From Marinifilum fragile JCM 15579 (GTDB taxonomy: Bacteria; Bacteroidota; Bacteroidia; Bacteroidales; Marinifilaceae): a stretch of 64,000 nt of DNA. Under the pieces are notes generated by a model. The model made no database searches and was not told where the DNA came from. It saw only the letters and a list, made by a program, of their open reading frames with translations. A program made the position numbers and the translations under genes. Positions 34,783 through 44,455 of this stretch are shown piece by piece. Each line of letters starts with the position of its first letter. Position 1 is the stretch's first letter. The stretch is from NCBI RefSeq assembly GCF_001310955.1, contig NZ_BAZX01000001.1, positions 310,001 through 374,000 of the forward strand. Direction: 5' to 3'.

Positions 34783-36171
34783 CTAATGCAATAGTACCGC
34801 TTGTAAATAGTAAACTCCAGCACCAGCTAAATAACCAATAAGTGCAAGAAGAGAAATTTTCTTTAAGTACCAGATAAAATCGATTTTTTCCATACCCATT
34901 GCAGCAACACCAGCAGCTGAACCAATAATCAACATAGATCCACCTGTACCAGCACAATAAGCAAGAAATTCCCAGAATAAACCGTCTTGAACGAAGTTTG
35001 AAGCATAACCAACAGCTTCTGCACCCTCGATAGGATACATACCCATTGCAGCAGCAACCAAAGGTACATTATCAACAATTGAAGAAAGCACACCAATAAT
35101 TAGGTTGATGATATAAATATCGTGTACGTTATCATCCAGCCATGATGCTAAAATATCAAGGTGACCAGCAGATTGTAAACTTGCAACAGCCGATAGAATA
35201 CCTAAGAAGAATAATACTGTTGGAACATCAACTTTTTTCAGAATACCGGTTACATTTAAACGGCTCTTGAATTCCTGATCCTTGTCCTTGTGCATAATTT
35301 CAGTTACTACCCACATTACACCTAAACCGAATAGCATGCCTAAATAAGGAGGCAAGTGAGTTACTGTTTTAAATACAGGAACAAATAGTAGTGATGCAAC
35401 ACCCAAGCAAAGAATGGATACTCTTTCCTTATAGGTTGTATATTCCTGGTCTTCACCATTAGTAAGTTGAGGACGTGTAACATTTCCTTTCATATAGGTA
35501 CTTACAATAATCAATGGAACAATCATTGTAAATAAACTTGGTAAAATCACTCGAGTGATGATATTGATTGTTGTAACCTGACCACCAATCCAAAGCATAA
35601 TGGTAGTTACATCACCAATAGGAGACCAAGCACCACCAGCATTTGCAGCCAATACAACCATTGATGCAAAGAACCAACGATCTTTTTGGTCGTCAATTAA
35701 TTTACGGATTAGAGCTACAATAACAATTGTAGTAGTAAGGTTATCCAAAGCAGCAGACATGAAGAAAGTTAAAATACTTAATACCCAAAGTAATTTTACC
35801 TTGTTAGTAGTTTTAATCTTGTCAGTGATGATTTTGAACCCTTGGTGTTGGTCTACGATTTCAACAATAGTCATCGCTCCCAAAAGGAAGAATAGAATTG
35901 TAGAAATTTCGGATAGATGATGAAGTACTTCATGATGAGTTATGAAGTCTAGCATACCATGGGCATTATCCGTTCCGGGATTATGCGCTACGTATTCATT
36001 CCAGGCTCTACTTACTCCAGTAGAGAGGATGTCAACTCCGCCAAATACGTAAATAGTCCAAGTCAACACTCCGATTAAAAGAGCAGATGCTGCTTTGTCA
36101 ATTTTTAGTGGATGTTCAAGGGCAATTGCTGTATAGCCAAGAACAAATACCACAACCATTAATGCAAACAT
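34783..36171 (-). CDS. nhaD: Na+/H+ antiporter, NhaD family
   Basis: An inner-membrane sodium/proton antiporter of 462 residues with about 12-13 helices, of the ion transporter superfamily. Typical NhaD segments are LDNLTTTIVIVALIRKL, ANAGGAWSPIGDVTTIMLW and IVDNVPLVAAAMGMYP, where the paired Asp-Asn-(L/V) motifs lie in the re-entrant ion-binding regions of the two halves. It fits a sodium-based, probably marine, lifestyle. It is monocistronic with a strong terminator. The ATG at 36171 leads directly into a hydrophobic helix, as usual. Confidence 0.92.
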   Translation of the reverse strand: MFALMVVVFVLGYTAIALEHPLKIDKAASALLIGVLTWTIYVFGGVDILSTGVSRAWNEYVAHNPGTDNAHGMLDFITHHEVLHHLSEISTILFFLLGAMTIVEIVDQHQGFKIITDKIKTTNKVKLLWVLSILTFFMSAALDNLTTTIVIVALIRKLIDDQKDRWFFASMVVLAANAGGAWSPIGDVTTIMLWIGGQVTTINIITRVILPSLFTMIVPLIIVSTYMKGNVTRPQLTNGEDQEYTTYKERVSILCLGVASLLFVPVFKTVTHLPPYLGMLFGLGVMWVVTEIMHKDKDQEFKSRLNVTGILKKVDVPTVLFFLGILSAVASLQSAGHLDILASWLDDNVHDIYIINLIIGVLSSIVDNVPLVAAAMGMYPIEGAEAVGYASNFVQDGLFWEFLAYCAGTGGSMLIIGSAAGVAAMGMEKIDFIWYLKKISLLALIGYLAGAGVYYLQAVLLH

Positions 36172-36322
36172 AATAATTGATTATTTTAGGGATTTAAATT
36201 TTTTTAGATACTTAAACTGCTAATATACTAATATTTGTTTTTCAAAATCAGTTAGCAATTAAAGAAAAAAATCGAGAATTATTAATGCTGCGAAACATTG
36301 ACGAAGAAAATTTAAAGGAATT

Positions 36323-39300
36323 CTACTCAGCTTTATTTTTCTTTTTTTTATTGCCTCTTAAAAAGCTCATGTATTTTTTGAATAGGCCAGAGAATGTGTT
36401 AAAATCTTCTTTGTAAAAGACACCAATTCCCTGTGTGTTTCTTGATTCTTCGTAGACTAAATATTCATTGGATCTCGTAAAAGCTTTTAGTTGTAACTTT
36501 CCCTTTTTATCCAATTTGATATTTACATCCACATCTCCAACAATATCATTGGCCCTTTCCTGGCTATTGCTCGTTCCAACATTACCATTAATGGTTACCT
36601 TATCGTCGAAAACCTGAGTTGATAGAGCGACTTGAATTTCATCACTGGTAAGGTTATCTCCTGGGCGATAACTTACACCAATATCAAAATCGTTACTAAT
36701 TTGACTCAGCCAATTGGAAAGTTGATTGGATAACAACTCACTGGTAGTTACCCCAACTGCATAGCTCGAGTTTTTGTTTTCGAAATCGGGATCAGTAGAT
36801 CGAAGGTATTCAGGTGTGTAAAATCTATTTAAAACCAAAAGCGATAGGATTTGTTTATTGGTTTCATCTTCAGTCGTAAATAAACCTTCCAGAATACTTT
36901 GCGTTTGCTGATCTAACGTAGGAAATGCAATATTAAATTTGATGATTGGATTTTCAAGATTTTGACTTAGATTCATATTACATTGAACCGGAATCTTTCT
37001 GTTAATATCAATGTATGGTGTATTCAACAATAGGTCGTATAAGGTTGTTTTAACGTTGTATACAGCATCAATATTAACGGTAGCATTGTAAGGATCGCCC
37101 GCCCATTTAATATTTCCACCATTTGCTAGATCGAACTTTTTATTAATTACATTCTGCAAAGTGAAAAGATAACTTCCTTTTTGGATGGTGTAATCACCAA
37201 ATATCTTAAATTCACCTTTGGTATCGATTTCAAGTTTTAGGTTTCCATTTCCTTTGGCTTTAAGAACATCACCAATCTGTGAGTCAAAAATAATTTGAAT
37301 ATCAGTTTCTGGAGTAATTTCAAGGTCGCAATTCATACGGATTCCGGATAAATCAATTTTGTATTCCTCGTCTTCAGTATTTTGATCTGTTCTATTGGTA
37401 TTAATAAATGTAATGAAATTACTTTCCTGAATATCTCCATTATTGTTAATGGGAACATAAACTCTTGTATTTTTATCTGTTTTTGCTCTAATTTCTACTT
37501 CCAGATCATTAATTGGCCCAAATAGGTGAGTGATACCTGTTACATACGCTTCGCCATAAAAAAGTTCATTGTCGGCTTCTTTTGTATCAAGAACATTAAA
37601 ATTCAGAGTATTTACTGAAAGATCTAGCTGGAAGTTATTGAATTGCTCGTGTGTAATTGCTCCAAAAAGCAAAGCAGATTGATCATTTTGATCGTTAATG
37701 GTGAAATTATCGAATCGGAGCTCGCCAGGCATTATGCTAATGCTATCATTACAGTGATATGTAGTTTTTAGTGCATTTACAGTAAATTCGGCTTGCTCAA
37801 ATTTCAATTTTCCAACTGGCTTTAAATCATCTGTACGACCTTCGATATGCACGCTTCCCGAAGTATTGCCTTTAATATTAGATATATTTTCTTGAAGATA
37901 AGGATTCAATAATTCCATTCTCATTTTATCGATATTAATATCCATACTTAAGGAATCAGAATCCGGGAAATAATCTCCGGTTACCTCTAACTCTTTACGT
38001 GATGAGAAATCTGTAAATGACGAAAAGCTTAATTTTTTTTGGTATTTGTTCCAATCACTGATTAGAAATAAATTACCAAGAGTATCCTGATTTAGAATTA
38101 AATTCTCAATCATTAGGTTTGAATTGGATAGCCTGTCACCATAGAAGTCTGAAACTTGAACATAACCTTTCACAGTACCATTGATACCAATATTTTGTTC
38201 GCGTGTCAAATCATTTAAATTCTTCAGACTAATGTTTTGGATTCTGAAGTTTATACTGTCATTGGGATTATTTGAAATCTTACCATCTAAACCAAAGAAT
38301 TGATTTTCTCGTGCAATTTTAAAATTGTCTATTTCATAACTGGTACTATCGATAACAATTCGGGATTCAGGAATAGACCATATGCTGTCAGCCATAATAA
38401 TTGTACTTGGCAGCAAGCTTATATCCCATTTTATGTTTTCTGATTTTTTTGACTTCTTCACTTTGCCTTCTGCAGATAAAAATCCACTATATGTAACTTT
38501 ATCCCAATTGTTCCAAAGTACATCGAGTTTGATTTTGTTTTTTTCAGCAATTAGTTTTTGCGAAAGGTTGTATAAGCCAAAATTATCCGAGAATTTAAAC
38601 TTGTTGGTTCTTCCCTTTAAGGTAAGTTTATCGCTATCGGTACTTAGGTCGATTTTTAATTCATCCAAAGATTTTCCTTCTACAACCAGCTTTGGAGTTT
38701 CAAAATGAAGGTTCAATTTACGATCAACAGCAATTATTTCACCTTCTAAATTGGTTTCTGGTGCAATGCTAAAATTAGGGAATAGCACCGAAGTAATTGG
38801 TTCTGTATCCTTAAGTTTTAATTGAAACTTAAAATTATTGGTACTATCTATTTTTTCGTATTCTTTATCAGGAGCATAGGCAGGTAAATAGTAATAGGCA
38901 AGATTGGCAATGGAGGATATTAATTTGCCAACTTCATAATTTCCTTCAACATTAGCATCCGAAACATCCGAATTTAATATCATTCTTTTGAATTCTGGAG
39001 ATGTAAAAGAGTTAATGGTAAATTTATTCAAAAGGAATTCGCCTAAGCTATTCTTATAATTGGTGTTGTTGATTTCTATGATCCCATTGGCATTATCGAA
39101 ACTGCTACCAGTAAAGTTTGCATTAACAGATAAGCTGAGTTCCGCTTTCTGATCGCTTGTGTTTAGATGTAATGGAAATAGTTTTGCATGTTTTAGGTGT
39201 GAACTAAAGTTCATTGTTGGAATTTCTTGAGAGAAATCCACTTTACCAGAGAAATCAAAACCTATATTAGGGTCTTCAATGGAAACTTTACCATCAAATT

Positions 39301-40834
39301 GAGATTCTGAAAAGAACCCGTTCAGGCTTAAGTTCTTGTATGCGTAATCGTAAAAGTCAACTTCACTAATGTTTCCTTTCATGATTCCTTGGGTGGTTTC
39401 AGGAGAAGTGTAACCACTAATTGAAACATTCAGTGAGATTTCGCCAACTTTTTCCTGTTCGATTAATCCACCCAGATTAAAATTTTCTGTTCTTAAATCA
39501 CCATTAAAATCCAACTTGTTATTTCCTTGATTCGGTTTAAACAGGATATCGGTTTTCAAATGTCCCAATTCGGTATTGAAGTTCCCATAGAATACAAAAT
39601 CATTGATAAAACCATTAAATTTTCCTTTGTATTGTATCAATCCAAGATTGTTAAAATACTCAGGCAATTTAAAATGTTCTTTTGAATAGCCGGGAATATA
39701 AACCTTTTCGATATCCGAAATGCTAGTAGTTAACTCTTTAAAATCGGCTTCAAGGTATGTGTCGCTCAGGTATGGCAAGCCATTCATATAAAACCTTCCC
39801 TTTAAAGCAGTGTTGTCGCCATATGCAATATCAATATCTCGTCCTCTTAAATCAAAAATGGTACCATACAGTTTACCTGATAAATAACCTGTTTCTCTGA
39901 AACCTAACAATTCTTCGTTGAAATAAGCCAGATCCAAAAAGCTTACTCTTGATGATTTTAGCAGGAAATCGAGTTGCATTTTTTTCGTGAACTTAGCCCA
40001 ATACTTTTTGTGTGGTTCATAATTGAAATAAAGATGTTCAGCTACAACTTTACTTTGTTTCGAAACAATGTTCACATCAGACAATCCCCATTGATGACTG
40101 GTAAACCAATTGTTGGCTTTAAAATCTTTCAGTACAAAACCTGATTTTTCTTTACAGCTGAGATGCTGTAGGAAAAAACCAATGGAATCGCCTACTACTT
40201 TTATGTTTCTGGCCTGAATGTTTAGGTCGGTAACAAAAATGTCATCATAGTTCATTCCAAAGTTTTGTGGGACGTAATCAATTGTTTTGTAGCCAAAACT
40301 CGAATTCTCCATATCAACATTTGCAACCGATATTTGCCATGATTTTTGATCTGTCTCTTCAGGGGGCGAAGAATTGCTACTTGATAAGGAATCTATAAAT
40401 ACTTCGATATTTAAGTTTCGTTCTTCATCTTCGTATAGGTTGAAGAAGGTTTTCGAAAGGGTAAGTTTATTAATGTAAATCTCTTTTTTACCGAAACTAA
40501 AAGAGTCAATTTCGGCTTTTAAGTTATCAATGTAAATTAAGGTGTCTTGTCTGTAATCTTCAATATACAATCCTTTTAAAACAATACTCTTAAAGGGAGA
40601 AATGTTTACTCCTTCAATGCTAATTGGTGTGTGAGTTTGTTCCGATAAGTAATTAGCAATTTTTCTACTTACATGAGTTTGAACTGTACTGCTAAGGAAA
40701 AGCAAATACATGATGCAGGGAATCATAATGATAACTGCTACAGTCCAAATTGATATTTTGAAAAATTTTTTAATAATTTTGCCGTTTTGTGAGTTGCACA
40801 AAATTAGGTAAAAAGAAGAAGAAAGTAACAACAA
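36323..40834 (-). CDS. TamB-like translocation/assembly module protein
   Basis: A very large protein (up to 1503 residues) with one N-terminal membrane helix (WTVAVIIMIPCIMYLLFLS). A long series of beta-rich repeats follows, and a C-terminal TamB (DUF490) domain at about residues 1050-1480, with the family phrases GSYLFTLQNVINKKFDL and SNQLSNWLSQISNDFDIGVSYRPGD. TamB-type proteins bridge inner and outer membrane and are thought to move lipids or assist outer-membrane protein assembly. The start is uncertain. The frame opens with TTG at 40834, but an exact TAATTTTG box lies inside it (40806-40799, minus strand) and no ATG occurs before the membrane helix. It is divergent from tsaD. Confidence 0.88.
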   Translation of the reverse strand: MLLLSSSFYLILCNSQNGKIIKKFFKISIWTVAVIIMIPCIMYLLFLSSTVQTHVSRKIANYLSEQTHTPISIEGVNISPFKSIVLKGLYIEDYRQDTLIYIDNLKAEIDSFSFGKKEIYINKLTLSKTFFNLYEDEERNLNIEVFIDSLSSSNSSPPEETDQKSWQISVANVDMENSSFGYKTIDYVPQNFGMNYDDIFVTDLNIQARNIKVVGDSIGFFLQHLSCKEKSGFVLKDFKANNWFTSHQWGLSDVNIVSKQSKVVAEHLYFNYEPHKKYWAKFTKKMQLDFLLKSSRVSFLDLAYFNEELLGFRETGYLSGKLYGTIFDLRGRDIDIAYGDNTALKGRFYMNGLPYLSDTYLEADFKELTTSISDIEKVYIPGYSKEHFKLPEYFNNLGLIQYKGKFNGFINDFVFYGNFNTELGHLKTDILFKPNQGNNKLDFNGDLRTENFNLGGLIEQEKVGEISLNVSISGYTSPETTQGIMKGNISEVDFYDYAYKNLSLNGFFSESQFDGKVSIEDPNIGFDFSGKVDFSQEIPTMNFSSHLKHAKLFPLHLNTSDQKAELSLSVNANFTGSSFDNANGIIEINNTNYKNSLGEFLLNKFTINSFTSPEFKRMILNSDVSDANVEGNYEVGKLISSIANLAYYYLPAYAPDKEYEKIDSTNNFKFQLKLKDTEPITSVLFPNFSIAPETNLEGEIIAVDRKLNLHFETPKLVVEGKSLDELKIDLSTDSDKLTLKGRTNKFKFSDNFGLYNLSQKLIAEKNKIKLDVLWNNWDKVTYSGFLSAEGKVKKSKKSENIKWDISLLPSTIIMADSIWSIPESRIVIDSTSYEIDNFKIARENQFFGLDGKISNNPNDSINFRIQNISLKNLNDLTREQNIGINGTVKGYVQVSDFYGDRLSNSNLMIENLILNQDTLGNLFLISDWNKYQKKLSFSSFTDFSSRKELEVTGDYFPDSDSLSMDINIDKMRMELLNPYLQENISNIKGNTSGSVHIEGRTDDLKPVGKLKFEQAEFTVNALKTTYHCNDSISIMPGELRFDNFTINDQNDQSALLFGAITHEQFNNFQLDLSVNTLNFNVLDTKEADNELFYGEAYVTGITHLFGPINDLEVEIRAKTDKNTRVYVPINNNGDIQESNFITFINTNRTDQNTEDEEYKIDLSGIRMNCDLEITPETDIQIIFDSQIGDVLKAKGNGNLKLEIDTKGEFKIFGDYTIQKGSYLFTLQNVINKKFDLANGGNIKWAGDPYNATVNIDAVYNVKTTLYDLLLNTPYIDINRKIPVQCNMNLSQNLENPIIKFNIAFPTLDQQTQSILEGLFTTEDETNKQILSLLVLNRFYTPEYLRSTDPDFENKNSSYAVGVTTSELLSNQLSNWLSQISNDFDIGVSYRPGDNLTSDEIQVALSTQVFDDKVTINGNVGTSNSQERANDIVGDVDVNIKLDKKGKLQLKAFTRSNEYLVYEESRNTQGIGVFYKEDFNTFSGLFKKYMSFLRGNKKKKNKAE
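40799..40806 (-). promoter_or_regulatory. Candidate -7 box inside the annotated TamB N-terminus
   Basis: TAATTTTG on the minus strand matches TAnnTTTG exactly. If used, translation of TamB must begin downstream of it, near the run of lysine codons ahead of the membrane helix. Confidence 0.35.
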
Positions 40835-40919
40835 TAAAGGGCGATTGGGAGCTTTTTTGATTTTTTTAACTATTGGTAGGATAAATCAATTTAATTGCCC
40901 GACATAATGAAATAAAAAG

Positions 40920-41942
40920 ATGAGTATAACTATTCTTGGAATTGAATCATCATGCGATGATACTTCCGCTTCGATATTAAAGGATGGAATTATTTATTCC
41001 AACATTATAGCCAACCAAACGGTACATATGGATTATGGTGGGGTAGTGCCTGAATTGGCTTCTCGTGCTCATCAACAGAATATTATTCCTGTTGTGCATC
41101 AAGCTATGCAGAAAGCAGGGGTTACTGCCGATGAAATTGATGCGGTGGCATTTACAAGAGGTCCTGGTTTGTTAGGTTCTTTAATGGTGGGCACCTCATT
41201 TGCAAAAGGATTTGCGATGGCAAAGAACATTCCTTTGATTGAGGTAAATCACTTGCAAGCTCATATTTTGGCTCATTTTATCGATGATTTAAAAAATACT
41301 TACGATCATCCTGAGTTTCCATTTTTGGCATTGCTGGTTTCCGGAGGTAACTCACAGATTATTGTTGTAAAGGATCATTTGGAAATGGAAGTAATTGGTG
41401 AAACTATTGATGATGCTGCAGGAGAGGCTTTTGATAAGTGTGCCAAGGTTATGGGATTGCCTTATCCTGGAGGTCCAATTATCGATAGGAATGCAAAACA
41501 GGGAAATCCACATGCGTTTGAATTTAGCAGACCTAAAATTCAGGGATTGGATTATAGCTTTAGTGGTTTGAAAACTTCTTTCCTTTACTTTATTCGTGAT
41601 AAAGTGAAAGAAAATCCAAACTTTGTACAGGATAATATGAATGATTTGTGTGCATCTTTACAATACACGATTGTTGATATTTTAATGAATAAGGTTAAAA
41701 GAGCCGCTCGTGAAACTGGAATTAAGCAGGTTGCTATTGCTGGTGGAGTTTCCGCAAACTCAGGTTTACAAAATGCGCTTCACGAAGCCGCTTCCAAATA
41801 TAATTGGAAGGTATATGTGCCTAAATTGGGTTACTCTTTGGATAATGCAGCCATGATTGCGATTACAGGCTATTTTAAATATTTAAAGAATGAATTTGTT
41901 GGTCAGGATACGGCTCCATTTGCAAGAATGACAATTAAATAA
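40920..41942 (+). CDS. tsaD: tRNA N6-threonylcarbamoyladenosine (t6A37) synthesis protein TsaD
   Basis: Transfers the threonylcarbamoyl group to adenosine 37 of ANN-decoding tRNAs, working with TsaB and TsaE. The ASKHA-fold signatures are present: GIESSCDDTSASIL at the N-terminus, the metal-binding His111 and His115 in HLQAHILAH, LLVSGGNSQI, GEAFDKCAKVMGLPYPGG and IAGGVSANSGL. The 340-residue length is standard. It is divergent from the TamB gene and followed by a perfect bidirectional terminator. tsaB and tsaE are not in this window. Confidence 0.97.
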   Translation: MSITILGIESSCDDTSASILKDGIIYSNIIANQTVHMDYGGVVPELASRAHQQNIIPVVHQAMQKAGVTADEIDAVAFTRGPGLLGSLMVGTSFAKGFAMAKNIPLIEVNHLQAHILAHFIDDLKNTYDHPEFPFLALLVSGGNSQIIVVKDHLEMEVIGETIDDAAGEAFDKCAKVMGLPYPGGPIIDRNAKQGNPHAFEFSRPKIQGLDYSFSGLKTSFLYFIRDKVKENPNFVQDNMNDLCASLQYTIVDILMNKVKRAARETGIKQVAIAGGVSANSGLQNALHEAASKYNWKVYVPKLGYSLDNAAMIAITGYFKYLKNEFVGQDTAPFARMTIK

Positions 41943-41970
41943 TTATACAGATCATTTATGATATAACAAG

Positions 41971-41999
41971 AAACGGAAGCCAATTGGCTTCCGTTTTTT
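41971..41999. terminator. Bidirectional terminator after tsaD
   Basis: AAACGGAAGCCAA (41971-41983) and TTGGCTTCCGTTT (41984-41996) form a perfect 13-bp inverted repeat with T6 after it. Confidence 0.92.
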
Positions 42000-42441
42000 A
42001 TTCCGTAATATTTAGATAGTTTTTCAAAACCGAGATTGAATGATCATTAAAATGAGTCAAATCAAGAATTAACACCTCTTTATTTTTTAGTTTTAAGGTC
42101 ATTTTGTGATTTTCGATTTTAATATCATTGATATCTTTCAGGTAAACTTTTATTTCTTTCGACTTCCAACCTGTTTTGTATTTCAGTTTTCTTGAATTGA
42201 TAGTAAGATACTCTTTGGGATACAGGATTTTACATCCCAGAAGCAAACCGATAAAATAAACAGCCAAAGTTGCAAGAACAAAAATCAGATAGTTACCATG
42301 TGGTAAAAAATTAAAATAACGGTTGAAAGCATACAACAAAACTGCGGAAACCAAAAAAGCAATGGCCAACGCCAGCTGTTTTCCTTTTGCTTCGTTGTTA
42401 TTGATTTTATGATCTCTGATGTCGAATTCGAACTGGAGCAT
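41998..42441 (-). CDS. Small membrane protein with a PH-like C-terminal domain
   Basis: A protein of 147 residues with two adjacent hydrophobic helices (about 24-45 and 50-70) and a soluble C-terminal part with alternating strands (LTINSRKLKYKTGWKSKEI, MTLKLKNKEVLILDL), ending in a helix. This layout resembles bacterial PH-like (YdbT/YcxB-type) membrane proteins, but no signature is decisive. It is convergent with tsaD and shares its terminator. It lies 63 bp downstream of the CYTH gene on the same strand and may be cotranscribed. Confidence 0.65.
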   Translation of the reverse strand: MLQFEFDIRDHKINNNEAKGKQLALAIAFLVSAVLLYAFNRYFNFLPHGNYLIFVLATLAVYFIGLLLGCKILYPKEYLTINSRKLKYKTGWKSKEIKVYLKDINDIKIENHKMTLKLKNKEVLILDLTHFNDHSISVLKNYLNITE

Positions 42442-42504
42442 TTTTGTTTTATTAAGAGTCTTGCTTAAAGTTACTAAATAAAGAAGATTTTAGTAAATAA
42501 AAAT

Positions 42505-43047
42505 TTATTCTTCTACTAGAATCTGATTGAATAAACTATTCTGTTCCAACAAATCGCTATATGATTGGGAAATTAAATCCTTGGCATTTATTTCCAGTAA
42601 CTTGATATAGAAATTGCATTGTTCCTGTAGCTTTTCTTTTGGAATACTGCCATCCAGATCAATTGCTTCAATTTCAACAAACTTACCAAGCCCTTTTACA
42701 TCATCAATATGAAATTTTACGTTCTCAATAAAGTAGATTTCTCTTTTTTTATCGACAACACATCTGCTGCCCATCGATTGTTCAAGTATTTTTTTTAAGG
42801 CAGAACCAGCTTTGGTTTGGTACAAGTTCACTTTACTTTCTCTTGAACCTTTTTGGTCTTCACGAAAATAGTGAATTAGGTTGTTTTCAATTTCTCCCTC
42901 TCGCAATTTTAAGCGTCCCGATTTGGCATGGAAATAGGTGTCAATTTGATGATCAACTCCTTTAAAATCGGCATTCTTCGAGTTTAAAATTTCACGAATT
43001 TTATCTTGATTTTTACAGTGGGCTTTAATTTCTACAGTTACTGGCAT
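42505..43047 (-). CDS. CYTH domain protein (class IV adenylate cyclase-like)
   Basis: A triphosphate-tunnel (CYTH) protein of 180 residues from ATG 43047. The strand-forming motifs (VTVEIKAHC, RLKLREG, KKREIYFIENVKFHIDDV, KFVEIEAID) place alternating acidic and basic residues in the tunnel. The signature ExExK at the N-terminus reads T-x-E-x-K, so one acidic metal ligand is missing. Relatives include class IV adenylate cyclases, thiamine triphosphatases and inorganic triphosphatases; the activity is not certain. The frame is open to ATG 43101, but 43047 places the EIK motif at residues 6-8 as in the family. Confidence 0.8.
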   Translation of the reverse strand: MPVTVEIKAHCKNQDKIREILNSKNADFKGVDHQIDTYFHAKSGRLKLREGEIENNLIHYFREDQKGSRESKVNLYQTKAGSALKKILEQSMGSRCVVDKKREIYFIENVKFHIDDVKGLGKFVEIEAIDLDGSIPKEKLQEQCNFYIKLLEINAKDLISQSYSDLLEQNSLFNQILVEE

Positions 43048-43101
43048 TTTTTCGCTTTTTAATACGTCCGAAATATCGTAAAAAAAATGATCCAAATTCA
43101 T

Positions 43102-43324
43102 GAAATTACTTAGGTAAAAATGAATTAAAATTCATGCTTTCAAAGCAGTTTTTTCTGCATGTCGGGATGGAGTTAAGCGACCAACAGATATTCTGTGTAA
43201 TAATCCGCTCTTTTCATGAGCTTTGGAGTAATCCCTAAAATTGTAGCTGTATTTCAGATACACAACTTCCTGAAATATTAGGAATTTCTATATTAATTAC
43301 TGAAGATTTATTTTACTCAATTCT
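43102..43324. other. Intergenic region between CYTH gene and kinase pseudogene
   Basis: 223 bp with no gene, hairpin or promoter match that I can support. Confidence 0.4.
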
Positions 43325-43783
43325 TTAGGCAATGCTTTTGGTAATTTGGCTTAGAATTTTTCTTAATGCTTCTTCTTTGAGTGGTTTGCTAATAAAGTCA
43401 TTCATTCCAGCTTCTAAACATGTTTTTTTATCTTCCACAAAAGCATTTGCCGTTAATGCTATAATAAAAGCTTTATCCATTTCAGGATGATCAGACTCAA
43501 AATTTCGTATTTTTTGAGTAGCATTGAGTCCATCTAGAACAGGCATTTGCATGTCCATCAATATAACCTGGTAGTTATTTTCTTTTTGCATTTCAAATGC
43601 CTCTAAACCATTTTTTGCTACATCGCAATGTAAGCCCATATGGCGCAAGGTAAGAACGGCAACTTTTTGGTTAATAGGGTTGTCTTCTGCTATAAGAATT
43701 GATAATTGTCTTGGAATTTCCACGTCTTCATTTTTAAACATATCCGCCTCCTTGTCTTTGTATCCAAATTTTAGTTCAAACAT
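43325..43783 (-). CDS. Open receiver-domain fragment of the kinase pseudogene
   Basis: 152 codons containing a full CheY-like receiver: acidic pair in LIAEDNPINQK, phospho-acceptor Asp in LMDMQMP, the switch Thr in IALTANAF and Lys in FISKPLK. It could in principle still be translated as a stand-alone receiver. But its first 20 residues (MFELKFGYKDKEADMFKNED) are the linker from the broken HATPase domain, so an independent gene is unlikely. Confidence 0.5.
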   Translation of the reverse strand: MFELKFGYKDKEADMFKNEDVEIPRQLSILIAEDNPINQKVAVLTLRHMGLHCDVAKNGLEAFEMQKENNYQVILMDMQMPVLDGLNATQKIRNFESDHPEMDKAFIIALTANAFVEDKKTCLEAGMNDFISKPLKEEALRKILSQITKSIA

Positions 43784-44165
43784 AAACCCTGAATCAACAC
43801 CTGGTTCTCTTTTTCAAATTAATTTTACCTTCCAGAGAGTTGGTTAAATTCTTCGAAATTGCTAATCCTAGTCCAGAGTCTCCATATATCCGGTTTGTTG
43901 AACTATCTGATTGAGTAAATTCTTTAAATAGTTTTTTCCGTGCGTCTTTCGAAATTCCTATTCCGTTATCTTTTATCGTAAAAAACAAAGATACATATTG
44001 ATTGGTTTTTTCAAGACATTTTACAGATAATAATACTAAACCTTTATGTGTAATTTCATTACATTATTTTCAATATTAAACACTATGGCTTCTTCAATCG
44101 ACTAAAAATTAAGCTTGTGATAGATTGTGTCAGTTATTTGTTTAATATAGAATTCAACATTTTCA
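43325..44165 (-). pseudogene. Decayed hybrid sensor histidine kinase (HATPase and receiver remnants)
   Basis: Only the second half of a hybrid kinase remains, in at least five reading-frame pieces. Read from 44165 downward it shows a segment ending YHKLNF, then RLK, then EAIVFNIENNVMK, then THKGLVLLSVKC running into IKDNGIGISKDARKKLF and DSGLGLAISKN (HATPase G1 and G2 boxes). A shift in an A run leads to REPGVDSGFMFELKFG and an intact receiver domain (VILMDMQMPVLDGLNATQKI). Each break is repaired by a one- or two-base change. The HisKA and sensor domains are gone. The open pieces 43325-43783 (receiver) and 43794-43988 may still be called as genes, but this is a remnant. Confidence 0.88.
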
Positions 44166-44182
44166 ATTTAAATGTTAGGGTT

Positions 44183-44206
44183 AAAAAAGATTCAGTTTTC
44201 TGAATC
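44183..44206 (-). terminator. Orphan minus-strand terminator-like hairpin
   Basis: GATTCAG (44189-44195) pairs with CTGAATC (44200-44206), followed on the minus strand by U6. No minus-strand gene ends here; it sits at the broken edge of the kinase pseudogene and may be left from a deleted gene. Confidence 0.55.
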
Positions 44207-44374
44207 ATCGGTGATGATACGGTTTTCCTAGTGAATGGTTACTTTTTTAGTGTGAATAAATGATATTTTTCCGTGAATTTTAGTGTAAGTAAAAAAATGT
44301 CTTTCCCCTTTGGTTGGAAATATAAAGAGTAATAGAAAAATGAATAGTATTTTGTTAATAAAATGTTATTAGGC

Positions 44375-44405
44375 TTGGATAATGATTAGATATGCAATAG
44401 GTTTG
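44375..44405 (+). promoter_or_regulatory. Promoter of the OB-fold lipoprotein/PepSY operon
   Basis: TTG (44375-44377), 20 nt and an exact TAGGTTTG (44398-44405): the best -33/-7 match found in the window, about 50 nt before the start codon. Confidence 0.65.
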
Positions 44406-44455
44406 TTATAAATAAACAAAATCAAACAACTAATTAATCCTAAATCCAAAAAAAG

